The notes beneath the pieces were generated by a model. It searched no databases and had not been told where the DNA came from. It saw nothing but the letters and a program-made list of their open reading frames with translations. Positions 1 to 5,365 of a DNA stretch of 9,290 nucleotides are shown here, one piece after another. This stretch comes from Sphingobacteriia bacterium (GTDB lineage: Bacteria; Bacteroidota; Bacteroidia; Chitinophagales; Chitinophagaceae), in assembly GCA_004294465.1 (NCBI GenBank), contig REAV01000010.1, positions 1 to 9,290 on the forward strand, in the 5' to 3' direction. Position 1 is the stretch's first letter, and every line of letters starts with the position of its first letter. A program made the translations under genes and the position numbers.

Positions 1-63
1 ATCACAAGAAATAAGAGTTAGCGCAATAATGATGAATGAATGTAAAATGTAATTGCTCCTCAT
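1..63 (-). CDS. Lipoprotein, N-terminal fragment (runs off left edge)
   Basis: Reading leftward from an ATG at 63-61, 21 codons are open to the window edge and give MRSNYILHSFIIIALTLISC followed by D. This is a typical lipoprotein signal peptide: a basic start (Arg2), a hydrophobic core at about residues 6-18 and a lipobox LISC with Cys20 as the lipidation site. The product should be exported and anchored in a membrane. The Asp after the Cys would mean inner-membrane retention in E. coli, but that rule need not hold in Bacteroidota. The ATG overlaps the TGA of the small membrane protein gene before it (ATGA), so the two are probably translationally coupled. Only the signal peptide is inside the window, so the function of the mature protein cannot be read. 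A periplasmic solute-binding lipoprotein is one possibility, but nothing here proves it. Confidence 0.7.
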   Translation of the reverse strand, partial: MRSNYILHSFIIIALTLISCD

Positions 64-299
64 ATTTTCTCTTGCTTCTTTATTCCTCTATACAATCTAA
101 AACCACCGTACAATAAACAAATTGATCCAAAAAAGTACCTGAACCCAATATCTTCTGCAATAACCAAATTCAACTTAAAACGATCCATATAAAACATTGC
201 AATAGCCATCGATAAAAATAGAATTGCCATTGTAATATCATACACTCGCCTGAAATTATTAAACCCCTTATTGCTTCTTTCTCTATAACTATTCTCCAT
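60..299 (-). CDS. Small two-helix membrane protein, function unknown
   Basis: A 79-residue protein that I do not recognise as a named family. It has a polar, Arg/Lys/Asn-rich N-terminus (residues 1-20), a first hydrophobic helix at about 22-38, a short loop of about 14 residues containing the acidic pair E49-D50, and a second, Gly-containing helix at about 53-70. It ends in a basic tail (KKQEK). The basic N- and C-termini suggest a hairpin with both ends in the cytoplasm (inference). The start at 299 is preceded by AAGGAAA, one of the few Shine-Dalgarno-like stretches in the window. The stop overlaps the ATG of the lipoprotein gene, which supports real translation and suggests the two products work together. 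It is transcribed divergently from the phosphatase gene. No catalytic motif is visible. Confidence 0.7.
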   Translation of the reverse strand: MENSYRERSNKGFNNFRRVYDITMAILFLSMAIAMFYMDRFKLNLVIAEDIGFRYFFGSICLLYGGFRLYRGIKKQEKI

Positions 300-387
300 T
301 TTCCTTGTTTGGGATGGGCAATTTAGTAAATATTTCTTCTGAGATGCAGGGTTTTTATATTTCCATAAGAAGAAAATCTTAAACTAA

Positions 388-412
388 TAACTGTTAGTTA
401 GAAAAACAGTTA
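388..412. promoter_or_regulatory. Inverted repeat, possible operator upstream of the phosphatase gene
   Basis: TAACTGTT (388-395) and AACAGTTA (405-412) are perfect 8-base inverted arms around a 9-base AT-rich spacer. The repeat ends five bases before the -7-like box at 418-425 of the plus-strand gene, and it lies in the divergent region between the small membrane protein and the phosphatase gene. The placement suits binding of a dimeric regulator over the -33 region, but no regulator is identified and the function is inferred from position and symmetry only. No run of T follows the second arm, so it does not look like a terminator. Confidence 0.4.
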
Positions 413-417
413 AATAG

Positions 418-425
418 TATCTTTA
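418..425 (+). promoter_or_regulatory. -7 promoter box of the phosphatase gene
   Basis: TATCTTTA matches the Bacteroidota -7 consensus TAnnTTTG in all positions but the last. It stands only five bases (TATAC) before the ATG at 431, so transcription would be expected to begin at or within a base or two of the start codon. No good TTG-type -33 element is seen at the usual distance. The call rests on the same arrangement recurring in front of hisS and rlmN. Confidence 0.45.
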
Positions 426-430
426 TATAC

Positions 431-886
431 ATGAAAATTTTAATGGTTTGTTTAGGAAATATTTGTCGCAGTCCAATGGCTGAAGGCATTTTATCAAAAA
501 AAACTAAACAGAATAACTTAAACTGGATAGTTGAAAGTGCTGGAACTGCGGAATATCATGTAGGAGAAGCTCCTCATCATCTATCTCAAAAAGTATCGCT
601 GCTTCATGGAATTGATATCAGCCAACAAAAATGCAGGCAGTTTAAAGCAGCAGATATGAATCACTTCGACCATATTTATGCAATGGATCAATCCAATTAT
701 GCCAATATTCGTAAAATCTGTGATACTAATTGGAATGAAAAGAAAGTTGATCTTATTTTAAATGAGTTATTCCCTTTTGAAAATAAAGAAGTACCCGACC
801 CATGGTATGGAGGAGAAGAAGGTTTTCACGAAGTATTTGAATTATTAAACAAAGCCTGCGATAAAATCATTGAAAAATTTAAATGA
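431..886 (+). CDS. Low-molecular-weight protein tyrosine phosphatase
   Basis: This 151-residue cytoplasmic phosphatase hydrolyses phosphotyrosine (family knowledge; also arsenate reductase-related fold). The P-loop lies at the very N-terminus: C7-L-G-N-I-C12-R13-S14, the C(X)5R signature with nucleophile Cys7 and phosphate-binding Arg13, followed by the usual PMAE. The second Cys, C12, is the residue known to protect the nucleophile by disulfide formation in this family. The general acid is D123 in the loop VPDPWYG (121-127). The protein has the full length for the family. The start at 431 is fixed by the P-loop beginning a few residues later. It precedes hisS with a 14-base gap, but hisS has its own promoter box in that gap. 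No tyrosine kinase or polysaccharide export gene is visible nearby, so its substrate is unknown. Confidence 0.95.
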   Translation: MKILMVCLGNICRSPMAEGILSKKTKQNNLNWIVESAGTAEYHVGEAPHHLSQKVSLLHGIDISQQKCRQFKAADMNHFDHIYAMDQSNYANIRKICDTNWNEKKVDLILNELFPFENKEVPDPWYGGEEGFHEVFELLNKACDKIIEKFK

Positions 887-888
887 AT

Positions 889-896
889 TAGTTTTG
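889..896 (+). promoter_or_regulatory. -7 promoter box of hisS
   Basis: TAGTTTTG is a perfect match to the Bacteroidota -7 consensus TAnnTTTG. It begins three bases after the phosphatase stop codon and ends four bases (CGCC) before the hisS ATG at 901. A TTG at 870-872 could serve as the upstream element, although the 16-base spacer is short. With a start site about five bases downstream of the box, the mRNA would begin at or next to the ATG and have no leader. Confidence 0.6.
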
Positions 897-900
897 CGCC

Positions 901-2268
901 ATGAGTAAACCATCTATACCGCAGGGAACCAGGGACTTTAATGCTGGAGTTGTACAAAAACGCAATTATATCTTCCATACAATTCGCTCTGTATTTGAAT
1001 TATATGGATTTCAGCCTTTGGAGACCCCTTCTATGGAAAATTTGGATACTTTAATGGGTAAATATGGGGAAGAGGGAGATAAATTGATCTTCAAAATTTT
1101 AAACAACGGTCTGGATAATCCAACAAAAAAAGAACAGGCTATAGCTGATTTTGATAAAATTTTAGAAGGGAAAAATAGCAAAGGAATAACAGAGCGAGCA
1201 TTGCGCTACGATTTAACCATTCCATTTGCACGTTATGTGGCTATGAATTATGGTCAATTAACATTGCCATTTAAGCGTTATCAGATACAACCTGTTTGGA
1301 GGGCCGACCGTCCGCAAAAGGGTAGGTACAGAGAGTTCTATCAATGTGATGCAGATGTGGTTGGGAGTCAATCTTTGTTAAATGAAATAGAATTAACCAA
1401 TTTATATGCAGCGGTTTTTGAAAAACTGCATTTGCCAGTTGAAATCAGAATTAATAGTAGAAAAATATTGGCCGCACTTGCTGCAATTTGTGGAGGTTTG
1501 GAAATGCTCATTCCAATTACGATCGCTATTGATAAATTAGATAAAATCGGATTGGAAAAAGTAAAGGAAGAATTGTTGAATAATGGCTTAACGACTAATC
1601 AAATAAATACTATTGAAAAATATTTATTGATCAATGGAACAAACGACCAAAAAATAATTCAGATAAAAAATTTATTGGGCGATAATGAAATGGGCAAAAG
1701 TGGCATTGCTGAATTAGAACATGTCTTAAATAATGCACAACTCATATCTCCTAAATCTTCTCTGATCATTGATTTAACCTTAGCCAGAGGGTTAAATTAT
1801 TATACAGGAATTATATTTGAAGTGAAAGCCATTGGAGCACAAATGGGCAGTATTGGCGGAGGAGGCAGGTACGACGATTTAACCGGTTTGTTTGGAGTTC
1901 CCAATGTGCCTGGAGTCGGCATCAGCTTTGGGGTTGATCGAATTTATGATGTGTTGGAAGAGTTGCAATTATTTCCTGATGAAGTGCAGAAAGGAACTAA
2001 AGTATTGTTCTTTAACTTAGGAGAAGCGGAAAGTAAAAAAGCATATGAATTGATGCAACAATTAAGAAATCACGGAATTGCTTCGGAGCTTTTTCATGAA
2101 AATACAAAGCTTGATAAGCAGTTTAAATATGCAGAGAAAAAAGCTATCCCTTTTGTGATTATTTTAGGAACCAAAGAATTAGCAGAAGGCACTTGTAATA
2201 TTAAAAATATTCAAACTGGTGAGCAAAAAACCATTCTGCAAAATGAACTTGCACAACAACTATTTTAA
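901..2268 (+). CDS. hisS: Histidyl-tRNA synthetase
   Basis: Class II synthetase that joins histidine to tRNA-His in the cytoplasm, using ATP. All landmarks are present in 455 residues: the N-terminal IPQGTRDF (6-13), motif 2 around R134 with RPQKGRYREFYQCD (137-150), the histidine-specific LARGLNYYTG (294-303), the glycine-rich GSIGGGGRYDDL (316-327) and motif 3 GVGISFGVDRI (338-348, with R347). A C-terminal anticodon-binding domain starts at about 365. The motif 2 loop reads REFYQCD, as in eukaryotic HisRS, rather than the RQFHQ of the E. coli type. About 30 residues (68-98, NNGLDNPTKKEQ onward) are inserted before LRYDLTIPFARY. Both are, as I recall, usual for Bacteroidota HisRS. The start is set by the conserved N-terminus and the adjoining promoter box. 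It is probably transcribed alone or with read-through from the phosphatase gene. Confidence 0.98.
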   Translation: MSKPSIPQGTRDFNAGVVQKRNYIFHTIRSVFELYGFQPLETPSMENLDTLMGKYGEEGDKLIFKILNNGLDNPTKKEQAIADFDKILEGKNSKGITERALRYDLTIPFARYVAMNYGQLTLPFKRYQIQPVWRADRPQKGRYREFYQCDADVVGSQSLLNEIELTNLYAAVFEKLHLPVEIRINSRKILAALAAICGGLEMLIPITIAIDKLDKIGLEKVKEELLNNGLTTNQINTIEKYLLINGTNDQKIIQIKNLLGDNEMGKSGIAELEHVLNNAQLISPKSSLIIDLTLARGLNYYTGIIFEVKAIGAQMGSIGGGGRYDDLTGLFGVPNVPGVGISFGVDRIYDVLEELQLFPDEVQKGTKVLFFNLGEAESKKAYELMQQLRNHGIASELFHENTKLDKQFKYAEKKAIPFVIILGTKELAEGTCNIKNIQTGEQKTILQNELAQQLF

Positions 2269-2272
2269 AAAA

Positions 2273-2301
2273 AAATAAGCCCCACATCTTGAGGCTTATT
2301 T
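2273..2301. terminator. Terminator hairpin between hisS and the DUF3471 gene
   Basis: AAATAAGCC (2273-2281) and GGCTTATTT (2293-2301) form a perfect 9-bp stem with an 11-base loop. On the minus strand the stem runs into an unbroken T tract, the complement of the nine A at 2267-2275, so it is a good intrinsic terminator for the leftward DUF3471/thiolase transcript. On the plus strand it lies just after the hisS stop and ends in TTATTTAA, a weaker U tract, so it may serve both convergent transcripts. The T tract for the minus strand overlaps the hisS stop codon. Confidence 0.75.
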
Positions 2302-2332
2302 AATGCTTTCAAATGCAGCTTTGAAAAGCATT
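2302..2332. other. Second hairpin after hisS
   Basis: AATGCTTTCAAA (2302-2313) pairs with TTTGAAAAGCATT (2320-2332), with a single bulged base and a 6-base loop TGCAGC. It directly abuts the terminator stem. It could strengthen termination or protect a 3' end in either direction. No T run follows it, so it is not called a terminator by itself. Confidence 0.5.
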
Positions 2333-2348
2333 GTTTATTATATTGAAA

Positions 2349-2456
2349 TGTTTGAAATAAATACAAGAGTGAGCCTTTGAGAAATGCATTATTGAAGAGA
2401 GTCAGTATATGAGTAAATGCATTTCTCAGCAGCGTACGATGTATTTATTTTAAACA
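2349..2456. repeat. 108-bp nested inverted repeat in the convergent gap
   Basis: The outer arms TGTTTGAAATAAATAC (2349-2364) and GTATTTATTTTAAACA (2441-2456) are complementary except for one G-T position. Inside them, TGAGAAATGCATT (2378-2390) and AATGCATTTCTCA (2416-2428) are perfect 13-bp arms around a 25-base loop. The unpaired side segments are of nearly equal length (13 and 12 bases), so the whole stretch can fold as one long hairpin. There is no T run after either arm, no convincing ORF inside it and no clear target-site duplication beyond A runs. It could be a structured 3' UTR, a small RNA, or a relic of a short palindromic mobile element; the sequence alone does not decide. The rest of the gap, 2457-2485, is AT-rich with nothing recognisable. 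Confidence 0.6.
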
Positions 2457-2485
2457 AAAAAATCAAATAAAATGCATTGCTTCCC

Positions 2486-2860
2486 TTATTTTTTCCAATT
2501 TTTTCGTTCAAAAAAATCTAACTGAAGCAGTGATTCAACTTTTGTGCCTTCTAAAGAGTAACCCATTGCATTAATACTAACGCCCACTACTTTTTTATCA
2601 TCATTTCTTTTGAAAGCTGCAGTTCCTTGAAAAGCAGTTACAGCAAACACATCATCCGCTTGCTTTACCATTGGAGAACTTCCATAAGAAGTAACTACTA
2701 CTAAAGCTCCATTTTCTACATTAACAGTGGCTTCTGCAATTACACTGCCTTCACCAAATTTATATTTACCTGCATACTGTTGCAAAGTAGTATCAGTTTG
2801 AGCGCTTGCTGCAACTGATAAACCGATTATCATCAAAGAAAAAAGGAACAATTTCTTCAT
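2486..2860 (-). CDS. Secreted DUF3471-like protein
   Basis: A 124-residue exported protein. The N-terminus MKKLFLFSLMIIGLSVAASA is a clear Sec signal peptide, with two Lys, a hydrophobic core at 4-16 and a type I site after ASA (Ala20|Gln21). The mature part of about 104 residues begins QTDTTLQQYAGKYKFGEGSVIAEATV. The pattern of an 'YAGKYKF' strand, then 'VENGALVV', and later a 'FERK' edge near the C-terminus resembles the small beta-rich DUF3471 domain, often found at the end of serine hydrolase or beta-lactamase-like proteins in Bacteroidota. Here it stands alone. Biochemical function is unknown; a periplasmic ligand-binding or stability role is a guess. It lies 76 bases downstream of the thiolase gene on the same strand. 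Its transcript would cross the 108-bp hairpin and stop at the terminator at 2273-2301. Confidence 0.75.
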   Translation of the reverse strand: MKKLFLFSLMIIGLSVAASAQTDTTLQQYAGKYKFGEGSVIAEATVNVENGALVVVTSYGSSPMVKQADDVFAVTAFQGTAAFKRNDDKKVVGVSINAMGYSLEGTKVESLLQLDFFERKNWKK

Positions 2861-2936
2861 AAAGAGATTTTTAAATTTTGTACAAAATAAGGATTTTTTA
2901 AACTCCGTAATAATAAACTAATATTAGCCCAAAAAG

Positions 2937-4133
2937 TTACGCCCCTTCGTAAATGATTGCTGCTCCCTGACCTACACCTACACACATGGTGGCTAAACCA
3001 TATTTTGCCTTTTGTCGAAACATTTCGTGTAGTAAACTGGTAGAAATACGTGCCCCACTGCATCCCAGCGGATGGCCTAATGCAATTGCTCCCCCATTTA
3101 CATTGACTTTAGCAGCGTCTAGAACCAAATCTTTGATACAGGCAAGACTCTGCGAAGCAAATGCCTCATTGAGTTCCACTAAATCAAGGTCTTTTGTTGT
3201 TAAACCAGCTCTTTTCAACGCTTTTTGTGATGCGGGAACTGGGCCAATACCCATGATGGATGGATCCACTCCTGCTACTCCCATACTTACAATCCGCGCC
3301 AAAGGTTTAAGATCAAATAATCTTACTGCTTCTTCACTGGCCAATAATAAAGCAGATGCCCCATCATTAATTCCTGAAGAATTGCCCGCAGTAACTGAAC
3401 CATCCATAGCAAATGCAGGTTTTAAACTGGCGAGTTTTTCTAATGTAGTTGTTCGGGGATGTTCGTCTTGGTTAAACCAGGTAATTAATTGATCATTGAT
3501 CATTTCAACCGCAACCAGCTCGTCCTCCCATTTTCCCCCAGCCAATGCTGCCGCATATTTTTGTTGAGAAGAAAATGCAAATAGATCCTGCTCTTCTCTG
3601 CTTATTTTCCATTGTTTGGCTACATTTTCTGCAGTTTCACCCATACTGAACGGATGGTACATAGATGCCAATTTTTTATTGGTGAACCTCCAGCCAATGG
3701 TCGTATCGTAGGTTTCTATTTTTCTAGCCCAGGCTCCATCTGATTTCGCTGTAACAAATGGGGCCCTGGTCATACTTTCTACCCCTCCAGCTATATATAA
3801 TAATCCTTCATTGCACATAATGGCCCTAGATGCATCCATTATGGCTTGTAATCCACTGGCACAAAGCCTATTCACGGTATTGCCTCCCACAGTAATGGGC
3901 AAACCCGCTAATAAAGCAGCCATTCTAGCTACATCACGATTGTCTTCTCCTGCCTGATTAGCCGCCCCTGCAATCACATCTTCAATAGCATTTGGGTCTA
4001 TATTCGGGTTTCTTTGCATCAGAGCAGTAATAACATGAGCTAATAAATCATCAGGCCTGATACTGCTCAATTTCCCCCCATATCTTCCGATTGGCGTTCT
4101 TACAGCATCTATCACATAACAAGCATTTGACAT
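2937..4133 (-). CDS. pcaF: Acetyl-CoA acyltransferase, 3-oxoadipyl-CoA thiolase type
   Basis: A degradative thiolase of 398 residues, full length. It cleaves a 3-oxoacyl-CoA with CoA to give acetyl-CoA and a shortened acyl-CoA. The catalytic set is complete: nucleophile Cys91 in NRLCASG, NEAF at 322-325, His354 in GGAIALGHPLGCSGAR, and the C-terminal Cys384 in MCVGVGQG. Several stretches follow the PcaF/PaaJ subgroup closely: VRTPIGRYGGKLSSIRPDDL (11-30), ANQAGEDNRDVARMAALLAGLP (58-79) and DTTIGWRF (143-150). The expected substrate is therefore 3-oxoadipyl-CoA, from aromatic or phenylacetate breakdown. No other gene of those pathways is in the window, so a general beta-ketothiolase role is also possible. 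The ATG at 4133 is set by the conserved N-terminus. A TATCTTG box lies about 24 bases upstream on the minus strand (4164-4158), a weak -7 candidate. Confidence 0.93.
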   Translation of the reverse strand: MSNACYVIDAVRTPIGRYGGKLSSIRPDDLLAHVITALMQRNPNIDPNAIEDVIAGAANQAGEDNRDVARMAALLAGLPITVGGNTVNRLCASGLQAIMDASRAIMCNEGLLYIAGGVESMTRAPFVTAKSDGAWARKIETYDTTIGWRFTNKKLASMYHPFSMGETAENVAKQWKISREEQDLFAFSSQQKYAAALAGGKWEDELVAVEMINDQLITWFNQDEHPRTTTLEKLASLKPAFAMDGSVTAGNSSGINDGASALLLASEEAVRLFDLKPLARIVSMGVAGVDPSIMGIGPVPASQKALKRAGLTTKDLDLVELNEAFASQSLACIKDLVLDAAKVNVNGGAIALGHPLGCSGARISTSLLHEMFRQKAKYGLATMCVGVGQGAAIIYEGA

Positions 4134-4203
4134 ATAATAATGGTTTCAATAAGCTTGCAAGATATAATTTATAGGATAAATACGGGTTTGGGGCTTATCG
4201 GGC

Positions 4204-4211
4204 TATCTTTG
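4204..4211 (+). promoter_or_regulatory. rlmN: -7 promoter box of rlmN
   Basis: TATCTTTG is a perfect TAnnTTTG box, four bases (CCAC) before the rlmN ATG at 4216. TTTG at 4187-4190 is the nearest candidate upstream element, but the 13-base spacer is shorter than usual. The expected transcription start falls on or beside the ATG, again predicting a leaderless mRNA. The 82-base gap 4134-4215 must also hold the divergent thiolase promoter. Confidence 0.6.
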
Positions 4212-4215
4212 CCAC

Positions 4216-5259
4216 ATGAGTGCTCCTTTACCAAATATTCGCCACCAGAGCCAAGATGAGTTGGAAAAATACTTTAGTGAGATTGGCGAGAAGAATTTTA
4301 GATTGAAACAAGTGCAGGAATGGCTTTGGCAAAAACATGCCCATAGTTTTGAGGCAATGAGTAATCTTAGTAAAGATTTAAGGGCAAAACTATCCAGCGA
4401 TTTTTCATTACCCGCTTTAAAAGTGGATGCTACACAATACAGCAGTGACGGTACCGTAAAAAGCCGATTTAAAACTTTTGATGGTCATGCTATTGAAGGT
4501 GTATTAATTCCTACCGAAGCAAGAAAAACAGCTTGTGTGTCTTCTCAAATTGGTTGTAGTTTAAGTTGTAAGTTTTGTGCAACCGGATATATGGACAGAA
4601 AACGAAACCTCACATTTGATGAGATTGTAGACCAGGTGGTGTTAATTAATCAGCAAAGCGAACAGGTTTTTGAAAAGAAATTATCCAATATCGTATTCAT
4701 GGGAATGGGCGAGCCATTGATGAATTATAGCAATGTATTGAAAGCCATTGAAAGAATTACAGCTGAGGATGGATTATTCATGAGCCCGAAAAGAATTACC
4801 GTTTCTACTGCTGGTGTTGCCAAACAAATTAAAATGTTGGGGGACGATCAGGTTAAATTTAAATTGGCTTTATCGTTGCATGCACCCAATGATGAAAAGC
4901 GCAATAAAATAATGCCTATCAACGAAACCAATAACATTAAAGTGCTGGTAGAAGCATTGAATTATTTTTATAAAAAAACCGGGAATGAAATTACCCTGGA
5001 ATATATTTTATTTAAAAATTTAAATGACTCTCCTGAAGATGCAGCTGAGTTAACTAAATTGTTTCGTCAGATTCCAGCAGACTTAATTAATATTATTGAA
5101 TACAATAGTATTGATGCTTTTAAGTTTACTAAACCAGACGAAGAAGATGTGCAGCAATTCATGGATATTTTAGCAAGCAATAAAGTGAATGCACGTTTAA
5201 GACGTAGCAGAGGGAAGGATATTGATGCTGCTTGTGGACAACTTGCGAATAAGAATTAA
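4216..5259 (+). CDS. rlmN: Dual-specificity RNA methyltransferase RlmN
   Basis: A radical SAM enzyme that methylates carbon 2 of adenine 2503 in 23S rRNA and, in characterised homologues, A37 of some tRNAs. The radical SAM cluster motif is C114-S-L-S-C118-K-F-C121. By spacing against E. coli RlmN, Cys107 (in TACVSSQIGC) and Cys340 (in DIDAACGQL) are the two catalytic cysteines, the latter being the one that carries the methyl group, and Glu94 in IEGVLIP matches the conserved Glu. The SAM-binding GMGEPL is at 163-168, and ALSLHAPND (218-226) is also conserved. The N-terminal helical RNA-binding part covers about 1-70. The 347-residue length is normal. It starts a plus-strand RNA-modification group, and a heptamer repeat begins one base after its stop codon. 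Confidence 0.97.
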   Translation: MSAPLPNIRHQSQDELEKYFSEIGEKNFRLKQVQEWLWQKHAHSFEAMSNLSKDLRAKLSSDFSLPALKVDATQYSSDGTVKSRFKTFDGHAIEGVLIPTEARKTACVSSQIGCSLSCKFCATGYMDRKRNLTFDEIVDQVVLINQQSEQVFEKKLSNIVFMGMGEPLMNYSNVLKAIERITAEDGLFMSPKRITVSTAGVAKQIKMLGDDQVKFKLALSLHAPNDEKRNKIMPINETNNIKVLVEALNYFYKKTGNEITLEYILFKNLNDSPEDAAELTKLFRQIPADLINIIEYNSIDAFKFTKPDEEDVQQFMDILASNKVNARLRRSRGKDIDAACGQLANKN

Positions 5260-5260
5260 G

Positions 5261-5309
5261 AGATAAAAGATATAAGATATAAGATAAAAGATATAAGATA
5301 AGAGATACA
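5261..5309. repeat. Heptanucleotide tandem repeat, seven units
   Basis: Seven consecutive 7-base units fill 49 bases: AGATAAA, AGATATA, AGATATA, AGATAAA, AGATATA, AGATAAG, AGATACA. All begin AGATA and differ only in the last two bases. A higher-order 21-base period is also visible, with 18 identical bases at 5261-5278 and 5282-5299. The array starts one base after the rlmN stop codon and ends 56 bases before the next start codon. On the minus strand it contains repeated TATCTT, close to the -7 box. The remaining 5310-5365 has only a small CTGTT/AACAG hairpin (5339-5352) and no clear promoter box. Confidence 0.85.
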
Positions 5310-5365
5310 AGAATTGGGTTATTGGATATTATAAATTCCTGTTGTAAAACAGCAAACTAAAAAAA

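Noticed and set aside
2303..2380. Possible 25-codon peptide starting MLSNAALKSIVYY
   Set aside because: It starts inside the hairpin at 2302-2332 and has neither a promoter box nor a ribosome-binding site; such short frames are expected by chance.
2857..3063. Minus-strand ORF of 68 codons
   Set aside because: It lies mostly within the 3' end of the thiolase gene in another frame, has no family likeness, and is explained as a shadow.
2986..3492. Plus-strand ORF of 168 codons
   Set aside because: Entirely antisense to the thiolase gene, whose catalytic motifs are intact; the composition is that of a mirrored coding frame.
5261..5309. Tandem repeat considered as a CRISPR remnant
   Set aside because: Units are contiguous 7-mers without spacers and there are no cas genes.
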